A DNA stretch of 64,000 nucleotides from FEN-1297 sp963710735 (GCA_963710735.1 CAVQBN010000024.1:124001-188000); one strand, 5' to 3'. Positions 52,060 to 61,381 are shown, counted from the stretch's first letter. The notes: generated by a model not told the origin, from the sequence alone. Made by a program: numbers and translations.

Positions 52060-52133
52060 CACGTCAGGAGGGACTCGAACCCCCAACCTGCGGTTTTGGA
52101 GACCGCTGCTCTAGCCAATTGAGCTACTGACGT
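52060..52133 (-). tRNA. tRNA-Trp(CCA)
   Basis: Minus-strand cloverleaf: acceptor ACGTCAG / CTGACGT, anticodon stem GCGGT / ACCGC with loop CTCCAAA giving anticodon CCA, T-loop TTCGAGT, discriminator G; the 3' CCA is not encoded. It sits between rpmG and secE. Confidence 0.96.
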
Positions 52134-52140
52134 AGCAAAA

Positions 52141-52290
52141 TTATTTAGTTTCTTTATGAACCGTATGTTTCTTATCCCAACGGCAGTATTTTTTATATTC
52201 TGCCCTATTGGGATGAAGTCTTTTATTTTTAGTTGTAGTGTAATTTCTTCTTTTACACTCAGTGCATTCTAAAGTTATTATTTCTCTCAT
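52141..52290 (-). CDS. rpmG: 50S ribosomal protein L33
   Basis: 49-residue L33 starting MREIITLECTECKRRNYTTTKNK and ending in TVHKETK. The ATG at 52290 is chosen because the longer frame overlaps tRNA-Thr. Three of the four zinc-ribbon cysteines are kept (Cys9, Cys12, Cys36); the fourth position is Asp in YCRWDKKH, so zinc binding is doubtful. It occupies the place between tRNA-Thr and tRNA-Trp where many bacteria have a second tuf. Confidence 0.95.
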   Translation of the reverse strand: MREIITLECTECKRRNYTTTKNKRLHPNRAEYKKYCRWDKKHTVHKETK

Positions 52291-52317
52291 AGTACTTCTA
52301 TTTATAATTTTTGTTCG

Positions 52318-52390
52318 AGCTGACGACCGGGATTGAACCGGTGACCTCATCCTTACCAAGGATGTGCTCTACCAACTGAGCTACGTCAGC
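52318..52390 (-). tRNA. tRNA-Thr(GGU)
   Basis: Minus-strand cloverleaf: acceptor GCTGACG / CGTCAGC, anticodon stem CATCC / GGATG with loop TTGGTAA giving anticodon GGT, T-arm CCGG TTCAATC CCGG, discriminator T; no encoded CCA. Confidence 0.95.
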
Positions 52391-52404
52391 AATTTAATTG
52401 CTAG

Positions 52405-52478
52405 AGCGGGAGACGGGACTCGAACCCGCGACCAACAGCTTGGAAGGCTGTGACTCTAGCCAACTGAGTTACTCCCGC
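52405..52478 (-). tRNA. tRNA-Gly(UCC)
   Basis: Minus-strand cloverleaf: acceptor GCGGGAG / CTCCCGC, anticodon stem ACAGC / GCTGT with loop CTTCCAA giving anticodon TCC, T-arm GCGGG TTCGAGT CCCGT, discriminator T; no encoded CCA. It lies 14 bases upstream of tRNA-Thr. Confidence 0.95.
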
Positions 52479-52610
52479 ATTGGCAGAATTTATTTAAAGG
52501 GAAATAAAAGAGATGACTAAAATTAAATTTTTTCATCAATTTTAAATATTTTCAAAATTTTTAAGAACCAATTTTACCGAATATCAGAAGTCAAAAACCA
52601 CAAAAAAATA

Positions 52611-52645
52611 AGGGAAATAAAAATTTTCGATCTATATTATTCCCT
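52611..52645 (-). terminator. Possible AT-rich terminator after tRNA-Tyr
   Basis: On the minus strand AGGGAATAA pairs with TTATTTCCCT (one bulge) and is followed by TATTTTTTTG. If real, tRNA-Tyr is its own unit and the tRNA-Gly to rpoC cluster starts from another promoter in the 52479-52610 gap, which I could not pin down. Confidence 0.5.
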
Positions 52646-52675
52646 TAGCTATCAATTCATAATTTCCATATGTTG

Positions 52676-52759
52676 TGGGCGGCGAGGGATTCGAACCCCC
52701 AAAGGCGTCAGCCAACGGATTTACAGTCCGCCCCGGCTCTCCAACTCCGGCGTCCGCCC
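52676..52759 (-). tRNA. tRNA-Tyr(GUA)
   Basis: Minus-strand class II tRNA of 84 bases: acceptor GGGCGGA / GCCGCCC (mismatch only at the last pair), loop CTGTAAA giving anticodon GTA, long variable arm TGGCTGACGCC, T-loop TTCGAAT, discriminator A, no encoded CCA. Confidence 0.94.
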
Positions 52760-52779
52760 GGTTTTATAAACGAGCAACA

Positions 52780-52808
52780 AATATATTTGTATTTCCAGAA
52801 AAATGCAA
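52780..52808 (-). promoter_or_regulatory. Promoter of tRNA-Tyr
   Basis: Minus strand TTGCAT, 17-base spacer, TATATT, continuing as TATATTTG; it also fits the Bacteroidota pattern TTTG-20-TAnnTTTG. The -10 box starts 21 bases before the tRNA 5' end, leaving a leader of about 14 bases. Confidence 0.65.
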
Positions 52809-52912
52809 ATTAAAAATGAGCGGATTCGCTAAAATTGTAAGACTTGTATCCTTCGCAAGAAAATTTTTGGGAAAACTTATTCAAATATATGATTTGAAAT
52901 TTTAAAAATTAA

Positions 52913-52930
52913 GGGTAATAAAATTTACCC
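52913..52930 (-). terminator. Weak terminator-like hairpin after the small exported protein gene
   Basis: Stem GGGTAA / TTACCC with a short loop; on the minus strand TTAATTTTT follows. It lies 62 bases after the stop codon of the gene at 52992-53450. Confidence 0.4.
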
Positions 52931-52991
52931 GCCGGCGTGCAGAAATCTTTTGTGTTTAGTCCAAAATAAATTCTTTTTTCATAATAATTTA

Positions 52992-53450
52992 TTAAAAACT
53001 AAGAACCGCATTAGTAAAATTTATCCTCGTTATTGTCAGATCAAAATCATTCCCAATAAAATAAAGTGAAACATATGTGCTTTCTTTTTTACCTCTGTAA
53101 GTATAGTTCATTTTTCCACTTGCATATGTCTGTTCATCCGTAGTGAATAAAAAATCACTAACATGTCTATTTTTAAAATATTTGTGGATTAAGTCTAAGG
53201 CTGTCAAAGAAGGAATATTTCTGTAAACGCTATCCTCAATTTGCAGAGTTATTGAACTTCCAAATAAATCTTCAAAAGAGTCTATATTTCGACTATTAAT
53301 CCCATTTTGTATTCTCCATAAAACTGCTTCGGTACTGCCTATTCTATAACAATTAAATGATTCATCGGCATGGCTGAGAGGATATTTTTGTGCAAACCCG
53401 GCGGCTGGAATAATGAAGAATAAAAGTATGGCATAGAACAAATTTCTCAT
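52992..53450 (-). CDS. Small exported protein, DUF4783-like
   Basis: 152-residue protein with a signal peptide (MRNLFYAILLFFIIPAAGFA) and a compact alpha+beta domain of NTF2/SnoaL appearance: a helix with LWRIQNGINSRNIDSFEDLFG, strands ITLQIEDSVY and helix ALDLIHKYFKNR, then strands ending YVSLYFIGNDFDLTITRINF. This resembles the DUF4783 family of Bacteroidota, whose function is unknown. It follows the YifB gene after 74 bases. Family assignment is by pattern only. Confidence 0.65.
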   Translation of the reverse strand: MRNLFYAILLFFIIPAAGFAQKYPLSHADESFNCYRIGSTEAVLWRIQNGINSRNIDSFEDLFGSSITLQIEDSVYRNIPSLTALDLIHKYFKNRHVSDFLFTTDEQTYASGKMNYTYRGKKESTYVSLYFIGNDFDLTITRINFTNAVLSF

Positions 53451-53524
53451 TTAAGTTACTCAGACTTAATTTTTAAATAGAAAAACAGATTAGGTAAGAA
53501 ATGATAAAACAATTCTAATAGTAC

Positions 53525-55063
53525 TTAGTGTTTCCACAATTCCCTATCTAAACTTCTGTATTGAATCGCTTCACTAATATGCTGGGGCAAAATATTTTCC
53601 GAATTATCTAAATCTGCTATAGTTCTGCTTACTTTTAAAATTCTATCATAAGCTCTGGCCGATAAACCCAATTTAGTCATAGCCATTTTAAGTAGCTCAG
53701 CACCAGCAGTATCAAGTTTGCAGAATTGCCTAACTTCTTTAGAACCCATATCTCCATTATTATAAATATGTTTAAGACTTTCAAACCGTTTTAATTGAAT
53801 TTGCCTTGCAATTATAACCCGCTCTCTTATTCTTGCAGAAGTTTCACTTTTAGTCTCTGCAGAAAGTTCTTTATATTTAACGGCCGGAACCTCTATATGA
53901 ATATCAATTCTATCTAGCAAAGGGCCGGAGATTCTTGCCATATACTTTTGAATTTGAGGCGGAGTACAGGTACATTCTTTTGTTGGATCCGTATAATAAC
54001 CACAGGGACATGGATTCATAGCAGATGCAAGCATAAAGTTAGCCGGGAATTCAAGCGAAAGTTTAGAACGACTTACTGTAACTTTGGAATCTTCAAGCGG
54101 CTGTCTTAAAACTTCCAAAACATTTTTTTTGAATTCAGGTAATTCATCCAGAAATAGAACCCCATGATGCGAAAAAGAAACTTCTCCAGGACGCGGGAAA
54201 GAACCGCCTCCTACAAGTGCAGCATCTGAGACCGTATGATGCGGGCTTCGAAACGGCCTTTCTGTGATTAATGGTTGATCTTTAGGAATTATTCCGGCTA
54301 TCGAATGAATTTTAGTCGTCTCCAAAGCTTCATCAAATGTCATAGGCGGCAAAATTGATGGAATCCTTTTTGCCAGCATTGTTTTGCCCGAACCCGGAGG
54401 TCCGATCATAATAATATTATGGGAACCGGCAGCGGCAACTTCTAGGGCTCTTTTTACATTTTCCTGTCCCTTAACGTCAGAAAAATCAAGGTGATATAAG
54501 TTTACTCGGGCAAATAATTCATTTTTATTGGTTATGGTTTTATCTTTCTCTAATTCATGATTAAGAAATTGAACAACTTCAATTAAATTTTCCATACCAT
54601 AAACATCTACATCATCAACAATTGAAGCTTCATTAGCAGAGTCCTTCGGCAAAATTACCTTCTTAATTCCTTTTCTTCTTGCCTCAACAGCAATTGGCAG
54701 AGCTCCTTTTATAGGCCGCAATGTTCCATCTAGGGAAAGTTCTCCCAGAAAGATGGAATCTTCTAACATATCGCTTTTAATTATTTCTGTTGCAGAAAGT
54801 AATCCGATTGCAATCGGCAAATCAAAGGAACTGCCTTCTTTCTTAATATCGGCTGGAGCCATGTTTATTGTAATTTTTTTAAGCGGGAAGTCATAACCGC
54901 TATTTTTAATAGCTGAAGCTACCCTTTCGCGGCTTTCCTTTACCGCATTATCCGGTAAGCCCACAATAGTAAAAGCAGGAATTTGTTTTTCAACATTAGT
55001 TTCCACTTCTACTATATAAGCATCAATTCCTATAGTTGCGCTTGAAAATATTTTTGAAAGCAT
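53525..55063 (-). CDS. YifB/ComM-family Mg-chelatase-like AAA+ ATPase
   Basis: ComM-type helicase; in Vibrio and Haemophilus ComM extends branch migration during natural transformation. The N-terminal Lon-like domain (about 1-170; FTIVGLPDNAVKESRERVASAI) is followed by the AAA+ core with Walker A GPPGSGKT (221-228) and Walker B VLFLDELPEF, and a Cys cluster (NPCPCGYYTDPTKECTC) near 348-365 that could bind metal. The C-terminal lid has GLSARAYDRILKVSRTIADL. At 512 residues it is full length. Whether this organism is competent cannot be told from the window. Confidence 0.93.
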   Translation of the reverse strand: MLSKIFSSATIGIDAYIVEVETNVEKQIPAFTIVGLPDNAVKESRERVASAIKNSGYDFPLKKITINMAPADIKKEGSSFDLPIAIGLLSATEIIKSDMLEDSIFLGELSLDGTLRPIKGALPIAVEARRKGIKKVILPKDSANEASIVDDVDVYGMENLIEVVQFLNHELEKDKTITNKNELFARVNLYHLDFSDVKGQENVKRALEVAAAGSHNIIMIGPPGSGKTMLAKRIPSILPPMTFDEALETTKIHSIAGIIPKDQPLITERPFRSPHHTVSDAALVGGGSFPRPGEVSFSHHGVLFLDELPEFKKNVLEVLRQPLEDSKVTVSRSKLSLEFPANFMLASAMNPCPCGYYTDPTKECTCTPPQIQKYMARISGPLLDRIDIHIEVPAVKYKELSAETKSETSARIRERVIIARQIQLKRFESLKHIYNNGDMGSKEVRQFCKLDTAGAELLKMAMTKLGLSARAYDRILKVSRTIADLDNSENILPQHISEAIQYRSLDRELWKH

Positions 55064-55159
55064 TTCCCCTCTTTAAACAATAAATAAAAGAATGATAGAA
55101 TTTTACTTTTAATTTAATTGATTAGATTTAAAAATGTAAACAAAAAGCTTTAATTTTTT

Positions 55160-56837
55160 TTATTTTGTAAGGATCATTTTCTTCATTTCCGAATAATCCG
55201 GCGTAGAAATCTTATAAAGATAAATACCGGAGGGAAGATCGGTTGCATCAAATGAAAATGTATGCACACCCTGCGATAAATATCCTTTAAACAATTTTGT
55301 AATTTCTCTACCCTCAAGATTATAAACAGTTAACTCTAGCTGAGTATCAACAGCTAAATCGACAACAATGCTGGTTTTAGGGTTAAATGGATTCGGGTAG
55401 TTTTGTTCTGCAACAAAAGGCTGAATTTCTCCCTGTCCAACTTTTACAGATGAAGAATAAGTTACTCCGCCGTCATTATTGACCTGTTCAATTCTATAAT
55501 ATACTACATCGTTACTGTTGTCAATTCCATCTACAAAACTATAGATTTTAGAATTATCATTATCCGCTTGAGTAGTAAAAACATCACCGAACGGAGAATT
55601 ACCTGTAGATTTTTGTAATACATAATAATTTGCCTGTTTAAAGTCTCCGCCGCTCCATTCCAGCTGGTATGCACTGTTTAAGGGAATTAAATTTAATTCC
55701 GGAGCTCTAGTAAATATGGGGGCATTAGATTTTACATATTGAAGGCCGGAAGAAGAAATATTCATTTTGTCGTTACTGGAATTAAGGTTTTCGGAGTTAT
55801 CAAAGTTGAATTGTGAAATAACCGATGAACTGTCGCTGATAAAATTAATAAAATTCCGGTTAGAAGATGAAACTTCTATTGAATTATTAAAATCAACAAA
55901 CCTTAAAAGATCCATTTCAAATGCTTTATCACTTTCATTATCTTGAAAAATAAAGCTCTAAATCATTGGCTTTTAAAAAGACAGGAATATCATCCATGGA
56001 AATTAGATTCCCGTTGCAATAAAAAGTAATTGTATGATTAGTAAATGAAAAATCTATAGCGATATGATACCAGACATTATTACTTGCAAAATAAGGATTT
56101 ATATTACTTAAATTTTTGTTGACTGCTTTTAAAATAAACATTTGATAATTATTTGTAGAAAATGTGTATTGGAAATCCGAATAATTTTTAGCAAAAACTT
56201 GTAAGAAAGTAATATCGGGATTATCCAAATTTATCCAGAATTCAGTCAATAAATTTTCAGAGTTTATTTTTTGTAAAGAAAAATTTAATGAGGATCCATT
56301 TTCAAACAAAAGAGACTTTCCGGCACTTTTTTGAGGCTTATAAAATTCAAGATTTGCAGTAATAAAATTATCGTCAAGCCTATCATTTCCACCTGATTTA
56401 AGTAAGCCTAAAATTTGATTCCCTAATTTAAATACACCGTAAAGTTTAATATCTGATTTAGAAGCAGATTCCGAACTGAGACTTAGTAATATCTGAAAAT
56501 ACATTCCCGCCGAGAGTGTTGAATCTTCAAGATTAATCACTGTTTTATAAACTTGTCCGATATAACCTTCTAATTTAGAAGATGAAAAATTCAAAACTTC
56601 ATTTGCATACAAAGACTTTAATTCAATTTTTTGAAGGGAAATTTTTTCACCGGGAATAATATACAAAACCAAACGGTCGGCGGAAGGGAACACACTTGAA
56701 GTAATTAATGAAATATTAAAAGAAGTGTTTACTGGTATATTATCCGGGTAAACCAGTTTATAGTTTTCAGTGCCGTTCTTACCGTAACAAACGGCTAAAG
56801 AAAAAAGAACCAACCAGATGCCGATAGTTTTAAGCAT
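55160..56837 (-). CDS. Secreted LamG-like protein with T9SS sorting domain (apparent frameshift)
   Basis: Two adjacent frames form one protein of about 558 residues. The first part (from 56837) has a signal peptide and a concanavalin/LamG-like domain ending LKANDLELYF, then stops at 55938. The next frame continues QDNESDKAFE and then MDLLRFVDFNNSIEVSS, a fibronectin-like region, and a C-terminal type A T9SS sorting domain (NYPNPFNPKTSIV ... LPSGIYLYKIS ... MKKMILTK). Removing one base of the A5 run at 55946-55950 (T5 on the coding strand) joins them. It is probably exported through the type IX system to the cell surface; ligand unknown. Confidence 0.8.
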
Positions 56838-56875
56838 ACGTATCTGAAGTTAAGAACTTAAAGTCAGAATTTCAA

Positions 56876-57370
56876 TTATTTATAGCTTCGTAGGAACTCA
56901 ATTCTATCTTGAAGCTGGCGTACGGGAGTCAGCAGTTTATCTTTCCCGTAGATGGCGTCTTCCCTGTTAGTGAAAGCTAACTCATAATCTTTACTCATTA
57001 CAATAGCTTCTTCGGGGCACACTTCTTCACAAAAACCGCAAAAAATGCACCTTAACATATTAATTTCAAACTTTTCCGGGTATCTTTCTTTCTGACGATC
57101 AGTTTCTCCAGCCTGAACTTCGATAGCTAAAGCGGGGCAAACCCTCGAGCAAAGGCCGCACGCAACACATCGTTCTTCACCATTATCTTCCTGAACTAAA
57201 ACAGGCCTGCCGCGATAAGATGCCGGCGGAATAAATTTTTCTTCAGGGTATTTCATCGTAAACTTAGGTTTGAACATATTCTTCATAGTGAGCGACAAAC
57301 CTTTTACGATCTCAGGTATATATATCTTTTCCCAAAGCGTTAAATCTTTTTCTCTTTTCTTAACAGCCAT
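56876..57370 (-). CDS. nuoI: NADH-quinone oxidoreductase subunit I (two 4Fe-4S clusters)
   Basis: Peripheral-arm subunit of complex I carrying clusters N6a and N6b: two CxxCxxCxxxCP motifs (CVACGLCSRVCP near 68-79 and CIFCGFCEEVCP near 108-119). I start at the ATG at 57370; the codon before it is TTG. It has 164 residues. It follows nuoH after 59 bases. The N-terminal amphipathic segment (KGLSLTMKNMF) anchors it to the membrane arm. Confidence 0.95.
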   Translation of the reverse strand: MAVKKREKDLTLWEKIYIPEIVKGLSLTMKNMFKPKFTMKYPEEKFIPPASYRGRPVLVQEDNGEERCVACGLCSRVCPALAIEVQAGETDRQKERYPEKFEINMLRCIFCGFCEEVCPEEAIVMSKDYELAFTNREDAIYGKDKLLTPVRQLQDRIEFLRSYK

Positions 57371-57429
57371 CAATTCTCCAAATTTTTATCTGCTTTTTAA
57401 CTTTTCGCTTATCCCTTTGAACATCTTAC

Positions 57430-58461
57430 TTAAATTTTAAAAACCATTACCAAAAAAGCAACCCATACTAAATTTATAAGTGAAAGCGGAAACATTACTT
57501 TCCAGCCCAGGCTCATCAATTGATCATATCTGAATCTCGGTAAACTCCATCTTACCCAAATAAAGAAGAATAATAGCGCAGCCACTTTAACCATAAAGGT
57601 AAGCACCGAAATGATTGCAAACAAAGTAGCAGAGAGACCGAATGTTTCAAGGTAAGGGAACTGCCATCCGCCCAAATATAATGTAACTATCATAGTACTG
57701 GCAACAATCATATTAGCATATTCGGCAAGAAAGAAACCGGCAAATTTCATACTGCTGTATTCCGTATGGTAACCTCCGACAAGTTCAGGTTCGGCTTCAG
57801 GTAAATCGAAAGGAAGCCGGTTAGTTTCTGCAAATGCCGAAACAACAAAAGTTATAAATCCTATAGGCTGAATAATTGCATTCCACATCCATCCGGCTTG
57901 TGACTGCACAATTGCTTCAGGCCTCAATGATTCCGCAACTAACAAAACTCCGGCAATAGAAAATCCCATTGAAATTTCATACGATATCATTTGTGCAGAT
58001 GAGCGAATACCGCCGAGTAAAGAATATTTGCTTCCGGAAGACCAGCCGGCAAAAGTAATTGCATAAACTCCTAAAGATGTTAAAGCTAGTACATATAGTA
58101 TCCCCATATTTACATCGGCAACTACTAAAGGCACTGTAAAACCAAAAATGGTAACATCCGGACCAAAAGGTATAACAGCGTAAGTTGTAAATGCTACAAA
58201 CAATGCCATTATCGGAGCTAAAGTATGAATTGGTTTGTTTGCTACGTCCGGAACAATATCTTCTTTTAATAAAAGTTTTAATACATCGGCAAACGGCTGT
58301 AAAACACCTTCCCATCCAACCCGGTTAGGTCCTAATCTGTTTTGTGCCCAGGCACTTATTCTTCTCTCAAAATAAACTAAATAAGAAACTGTGAGAAGCA
58401 TTACCGTCAAAACGATAACAATTTTAACAAGACTAAAAATTATTATTTCTAAAATGCTCAT
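57430..58461 (-). CDS. nuoH: NADH-quinone oxidoreductase subunit H
   Basis: Membrane subunit that forms most of the quinone site of complex I. It has about eight transmembrane helices, the conserved loops FERRISAWAQNRLGPNRVGWEGVLQPFADVLKLLLKED and AETNRLPFDLPEAEPELVGGYHTEYSSMKF, and LPRFRYDQLMSLGWK near the end. It has 343 residues. It lies 17 bases after nuoG. Confidence 0.97.
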   Translation of the reverse strand: MSILEIIIFSLVKIVIVLTVMLLTVSYLVYFERRISAWAQNRLGPNRVGWEGVLQPFADVLKLLLKEDIVPDVANKPIHTLAPIMALFVAFTTYAVIPFGPDVTIFGFTVPLVVADVNMGILYVLALTSLGVYAITFAGWSSGSKYSLLGGIRSSAQMISYEISMGFSIAGVLLVAESLRPEAIVQSQAGWMWNAIIQPIGFITFVVSAFAETNRLPFDLPEAEPELVGGYHTEYSSMKFAGFFLAEYANMIVASTMIVTLYLGGWQFPYLETFGLSATLFAIISVLTFMVKVAALLFFFIWVRWSLPRFRYDQLMSLGWKVMFPLSLINLVWVAFLVMVFKI

Positions 58462-58478
58462 ATATAAATAAACTCCAT

Positions 58479-60164
58479 TTATGCACTTACAGTTTTTTCG
58501 TTCAATTTCAATTTTGATTGCGCACCAAGTTCACCGATATCATCGTAATCCAAACCGCTGAACGCGGAAACGGTCTTGGAAATTTCGGCAAATACATCTT
58601 CAGCCAAATTGAATTTCATTTTAGTTCCCATTGATTCGGCCAACCGGACTAAAATTTTCCAGGAAGAAAGAGCATCGTACTTATGACCTTGAGCCCATCG
58701 ATCATATTTAGAACCGAATTTATCTAATCTGCTCATGGACATTCCATCCATTGCTCTGTCCAGTTCAACTGTACTAACAGCAGGTTTTAATCTTTGAACC
58801 CTTCCCTCGAAATTAACAATAGTACCATTCTTTTCAGCATAAGTAGCTGCCGGAAATACAATATCAGCCAGCGCAGCAGTTTTATTGAAGTTAGCTGCAT
58901 GAACAATTAATAAATCCAGTTTGGTTAAAACTTCTTCAAGACTAGGATCGGCAGAAACCAAATCATCTTCCAGTACATATAAAGCTTTAATCTTACCTTC
59001 TTTAATTTCTTTTATAATTCCGTTAAAACCTGGTAGATTTTGCCCTTGTCTATTAAGAACAGTTTCAACGCCGATTGAATTCGGAGTTACATCATCTTTT
59101 TTTAGTATATCATCGCCGAATGATGGATCAACATGTCTCATGAAATCAATATTCTTTGAATTGATGATCGAGCCCGCGAATTTAGAGAGTAAATAATTAT
59201 CCTCTAATGTTGCAAATGCAGAGCCAATAAATGCAATTTCATTTTTAGCAAATGATTTTAATTCCTTTGAAGCAACTGAAAATGCTTCTTCCCACTCAAC
59301 TTTCTGTAATGAACCTTCGCGCCTAACCATAGGCCCGTCAACTCTATCATCGGCATTGATAAATTTGAATGTGTTAATTCTGCCATGGTCGCACATCCAG
59401 AAATTATTTACCTTATCATTTTGACGGGGTGTAATTCTGAGTATCTCATTATTTCTTACCCAAAGCTCTATATTGCATCCGCGGGAACAACCTTGACAAA
59501 TTGTTTTATTAGAAGACATATCCCAGACCCGAGCTTTGAAACGGAAATCTCTGCTGGTTAATGCACCTACAGGACAAATATCTACAACATTTAAAGAATA
59601 TGGATTATCTAATTCTTCACCAGGGAAAGTAACGATTGTAACTCTATCGCCTCTTTTTACAAAGGTTAACTCCGGATCTTTAGCAATTTCATCACAGAAC
59701 CTTATACATCGTGAACATGAAATACATCTGTCTCCATCAAACATTACATAAGGTCCTAACGGAACACGTTTATCTTTGTGATTTTTTTCTTCTACGAAGC
59801 GACTTTCTCCAACACTATGAGAATAAGCATAATCTTGAAGCTTACATTCTCCGGCTTCATCGCAAATCGGGCAATCAAGCGGATGATTAATTAACAAAAA
59901 CTCCATAACTGCATTTCTTGCACTCAGTGTTTTTTCAGAAGCTGTATGAACAACCATACCGTCAGCGGCAATTGTTGAACATGCAATTACAAGTTTCGGC
60001 ATCTTTTCAACTTCAACTAAACAAACACGGCAATTACCAGATACAGATAAACTCTCGTGCCAGCAGAAATGCGGAATTGTTACTCCGTTATCTTTAGCAG
60101 CCTGAATTATCGTTTGTCCCTGCTTAAACTCAATTTCTTTTCCATCTAAAACTAATTTTGGCAT
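58479..60164 (-). CDS. nuoG: NADH-quinone oxidoreductase subunit G (short form)
   Basis: Iron-sulfur subunit of complex I. The N-terminal 2Fe-2S domain (HFCWHESLSVSGNCRVCLVE), the HxxxC cluster segment (NHPLDCPICDEAGEC), a two-cluster segment (CISCSRCIRFCDE ... DICPVGAL) and the molybdopterin-type 4Fe-4S segment (CQGCSRGCNIE) are all present. The molybdopterin-like C-terminal region is short: 561 residues against about 900 in E. coli. Only nuoG, nuoH and nuoI are here, so the remaining subunits must be elsewhere or the locus is split. It may have a start-proximal promoter I cannot see. Confidence 0.93.
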   Translation of the reverse strand: MPKLVLDGKEIEFKQGQTIIQAAKDNGVTIPHFCWHESLSVSGNCRVCLVEVEKMPKLVIACSTIAADGMVVHTASEKTLSARNAVMEFLLINHPLDCPICDEAGECKLQDYAYSHSVGESRFVEEKNHKDKRVPLGPYVMFDGDRCISCSRCIRFCDEIAKDPELTFVKRGDRVTIVTFPGEELDNPYSLNVVDICPVGALTSRDFRFKARVWDMSSNKTICQGCSRGCNIELWVRNNEILRITPRQNDKVNNFWMCDHGRINTFKFINADDRVDGPMVRREGSLQKVEWEEAFSVASKELKSFAKNEIAFIGSAFATLEDNYLLSKFAGSIINSKNIDFMRHVDPSFGDDILKKDDVTPNSIGVETVLNRQGQNLPGFNGIIKEIKEGKIKALYVLEDDLVSADPSLEEVLTKLDLLIVHAANFNKTAALADIVFPAATYAEKNGTIVNFEGRVQRLKPAVSTVELDRAMDGMSMSRLDKFGSKYDRWAQGHKYDALSSWKILVRLAESMGTKMKFNLAEDVFAEISKTVSAFSGLDYDDIGELGAQSKLKLNEKTVSA

Positions 60165-60206
60165 AACCTTTCCTTAATCACATTCTTATTTAAGAAGAAG
60201 ATATGA

Positions 60207-60233
60207 TGTGCCTCTAAAAAGTTAAGAGGCACA
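60207..60233 (-). terminator. Stem-loop between alanine dehydrogenase and nuoG
   Basis: Nine-base stem TGTGCCTCT / AGAGGCACA with a 9-base loop, 11 bases past the ald stop. No T-run follows on the minus strand, so factor-dependent termination or mRNA protection is possible instead of intrinsic termination. Confidence 0.45.
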
Positions 60234-60243
60234 AAAATTTATC

Positions 60244-61359
60244 CTATTTTAAAACTGATTCAACGGTATGATAATCGAAATTAAAGGCATCTGCGACACC
60301 TTTATAAGTTATTTTTCCGTCAATCATATTCAATCCCAATTTTATTTCGGGATTAGTTTTAACAGCAGCAGCATAACCTTTATTTGCAATTTCAACTGCA
60401 TAAGGCAATGTTGCATTTGTAAGCGCTAATGTTGAAGTATGAGGAACTGCTCCAGGCATATTTGCAACACAATAATGAAGCACGCCATCAACAACGTAAG
60501 TTGGATTTTCGTGAGTAGTCGGTTTGCATGTTTCAATACAGCCGCCTTGATCCACAGAAACATCCACAATAACCGAACCTTCTTTCATCAAGCTCAGCAT
60601 TTCTTTTGTAACTAATTTAGGAGCTTTGGTTCCCGGAATTAATACAGCGCCGATTACAAGATCAGCTTTTGGTAAACCTGCCCTAATATAATATTCATTC
60701 GACATCATTGTTGTGACGTTCTTCGGCATTACGTCATCAAGATATCTAAGTCTGAAAAGATTATTATCATAAATTGTTACTTTTGCACCAAAACCGGCTG
60801 CTATTTTTGCTGCGTTTGTTCCTACTATACCGCCGCCAAGAACCATTACTTCGGCAGGGCCGGTACCGGGAACGCCGCCAAGCAGAACACCTCTGCCTCC
60901 CATTGCTTTTTCCAGATATTTAGCGCCTTCTTGAGGAGCCATTCTTCCGGCAACTTCACTCATAGGAATTAAAAGAGGTAATGATCTGTCTGCTTTCTGA
61001 ACTGTTTCATAAGCAATACAAATACTTTTTGATTTCATCATTGCTTCGGTTAATTCTTTACTTGCCGCAAAATGAAAATATGTAAATAATACCTGGCCTT
61101 CACGAATCAAATTATATTCAGGCGCAATTGGTTCTTTTACTTTCATTATCATTTCGGCTTTGGCATAAACTTCTTTTGCTGTGGGGACAATTTCAGCGCC
61201 AACAGCTTTGTAATGATCATCTGTAAAGCCGCTGCCGGCTCCGGCGTTAGTTTCAACAATAACTTTGTGACCATTTTGAATTAGAGTGGATGCGCCTACG
61301 GGTAGTAGTGCTACTCTATTTTCATTCGTTTTGATTTCTTTTGGAACTCCGATTAACAT
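60244..61359 (-). CDS. ald: Alanine dehydrogenase
   Basis: NAD-dependent interconversion of alanine with pyruvate and ammonia. It starts MLIGVPKEIKTNENRVALLP; catalytic Lys75 (KVKEP) and His96 (FTYFHFA) are present. The Rossmann fold has LGGGIVGTNAAKIAAGFGA, and DVSVDQGG supplies the catalytic Asp. It has 371 residues. It follows the M16 protease after 22 bases and shares its promoter. It could feed amino acid carbon to central metabolism and NADH to the complex I genes that follow. Confidence 0.97.
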   Translation of the reverse strand: MLIGVPKEIKTNENRVALLPVGASTLIQNGHKVIVETNAGAGSGFTDDHYKAVGAEIVPTAKEVYAKAEMIMKVKEPIAPEYNLIREGQVLFTYFHFAASKELTEAMMKSKSICIAYETVQKADRSLPLLIPMSEVAGRMAPQEGAKYLEKAMGGRGVLLGGVPGTGPAEVMVLGGGIVGTNAAKIAAGFGAKVTIYDNNLFRLRYLDDVMPKNVTTMMSNEYYIRAGLPKADLVIGAVLIPGTKAPKLVTKEMLSLMKEGSVIVDVSVDQGGCIETCKPTTHENPTYVVDGVLHYCVANMPGAVPHTSTLALTNATLPYAVEIANKGYAAAVKTNPEIKLGLNMIDGKITYKGVADAFNFDYHTVESVLK

Positions 61360-61381
61360 AGTATACCTCTTTTTAGTTCAG

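Noticed and set aside
52033..52086. N-terminal extension of secE (MGVRVPPDVLLKQ...)
   Set aside because: It overlaps tRNA-Trp; SecE homology begins at the ATG at 52032.
52291..52359. N-terminal extension of rpmG
   Set aside because: It runs through the tRNA-Thr 3' part; L33 homology begins at the ATG at 52290.
52675..52905. Plus-strand ORF starting MGGEGFEPPKAS
   Set aside because: Antisense shadow of tRNA-Tyr followed by its promoter region; no protein features.
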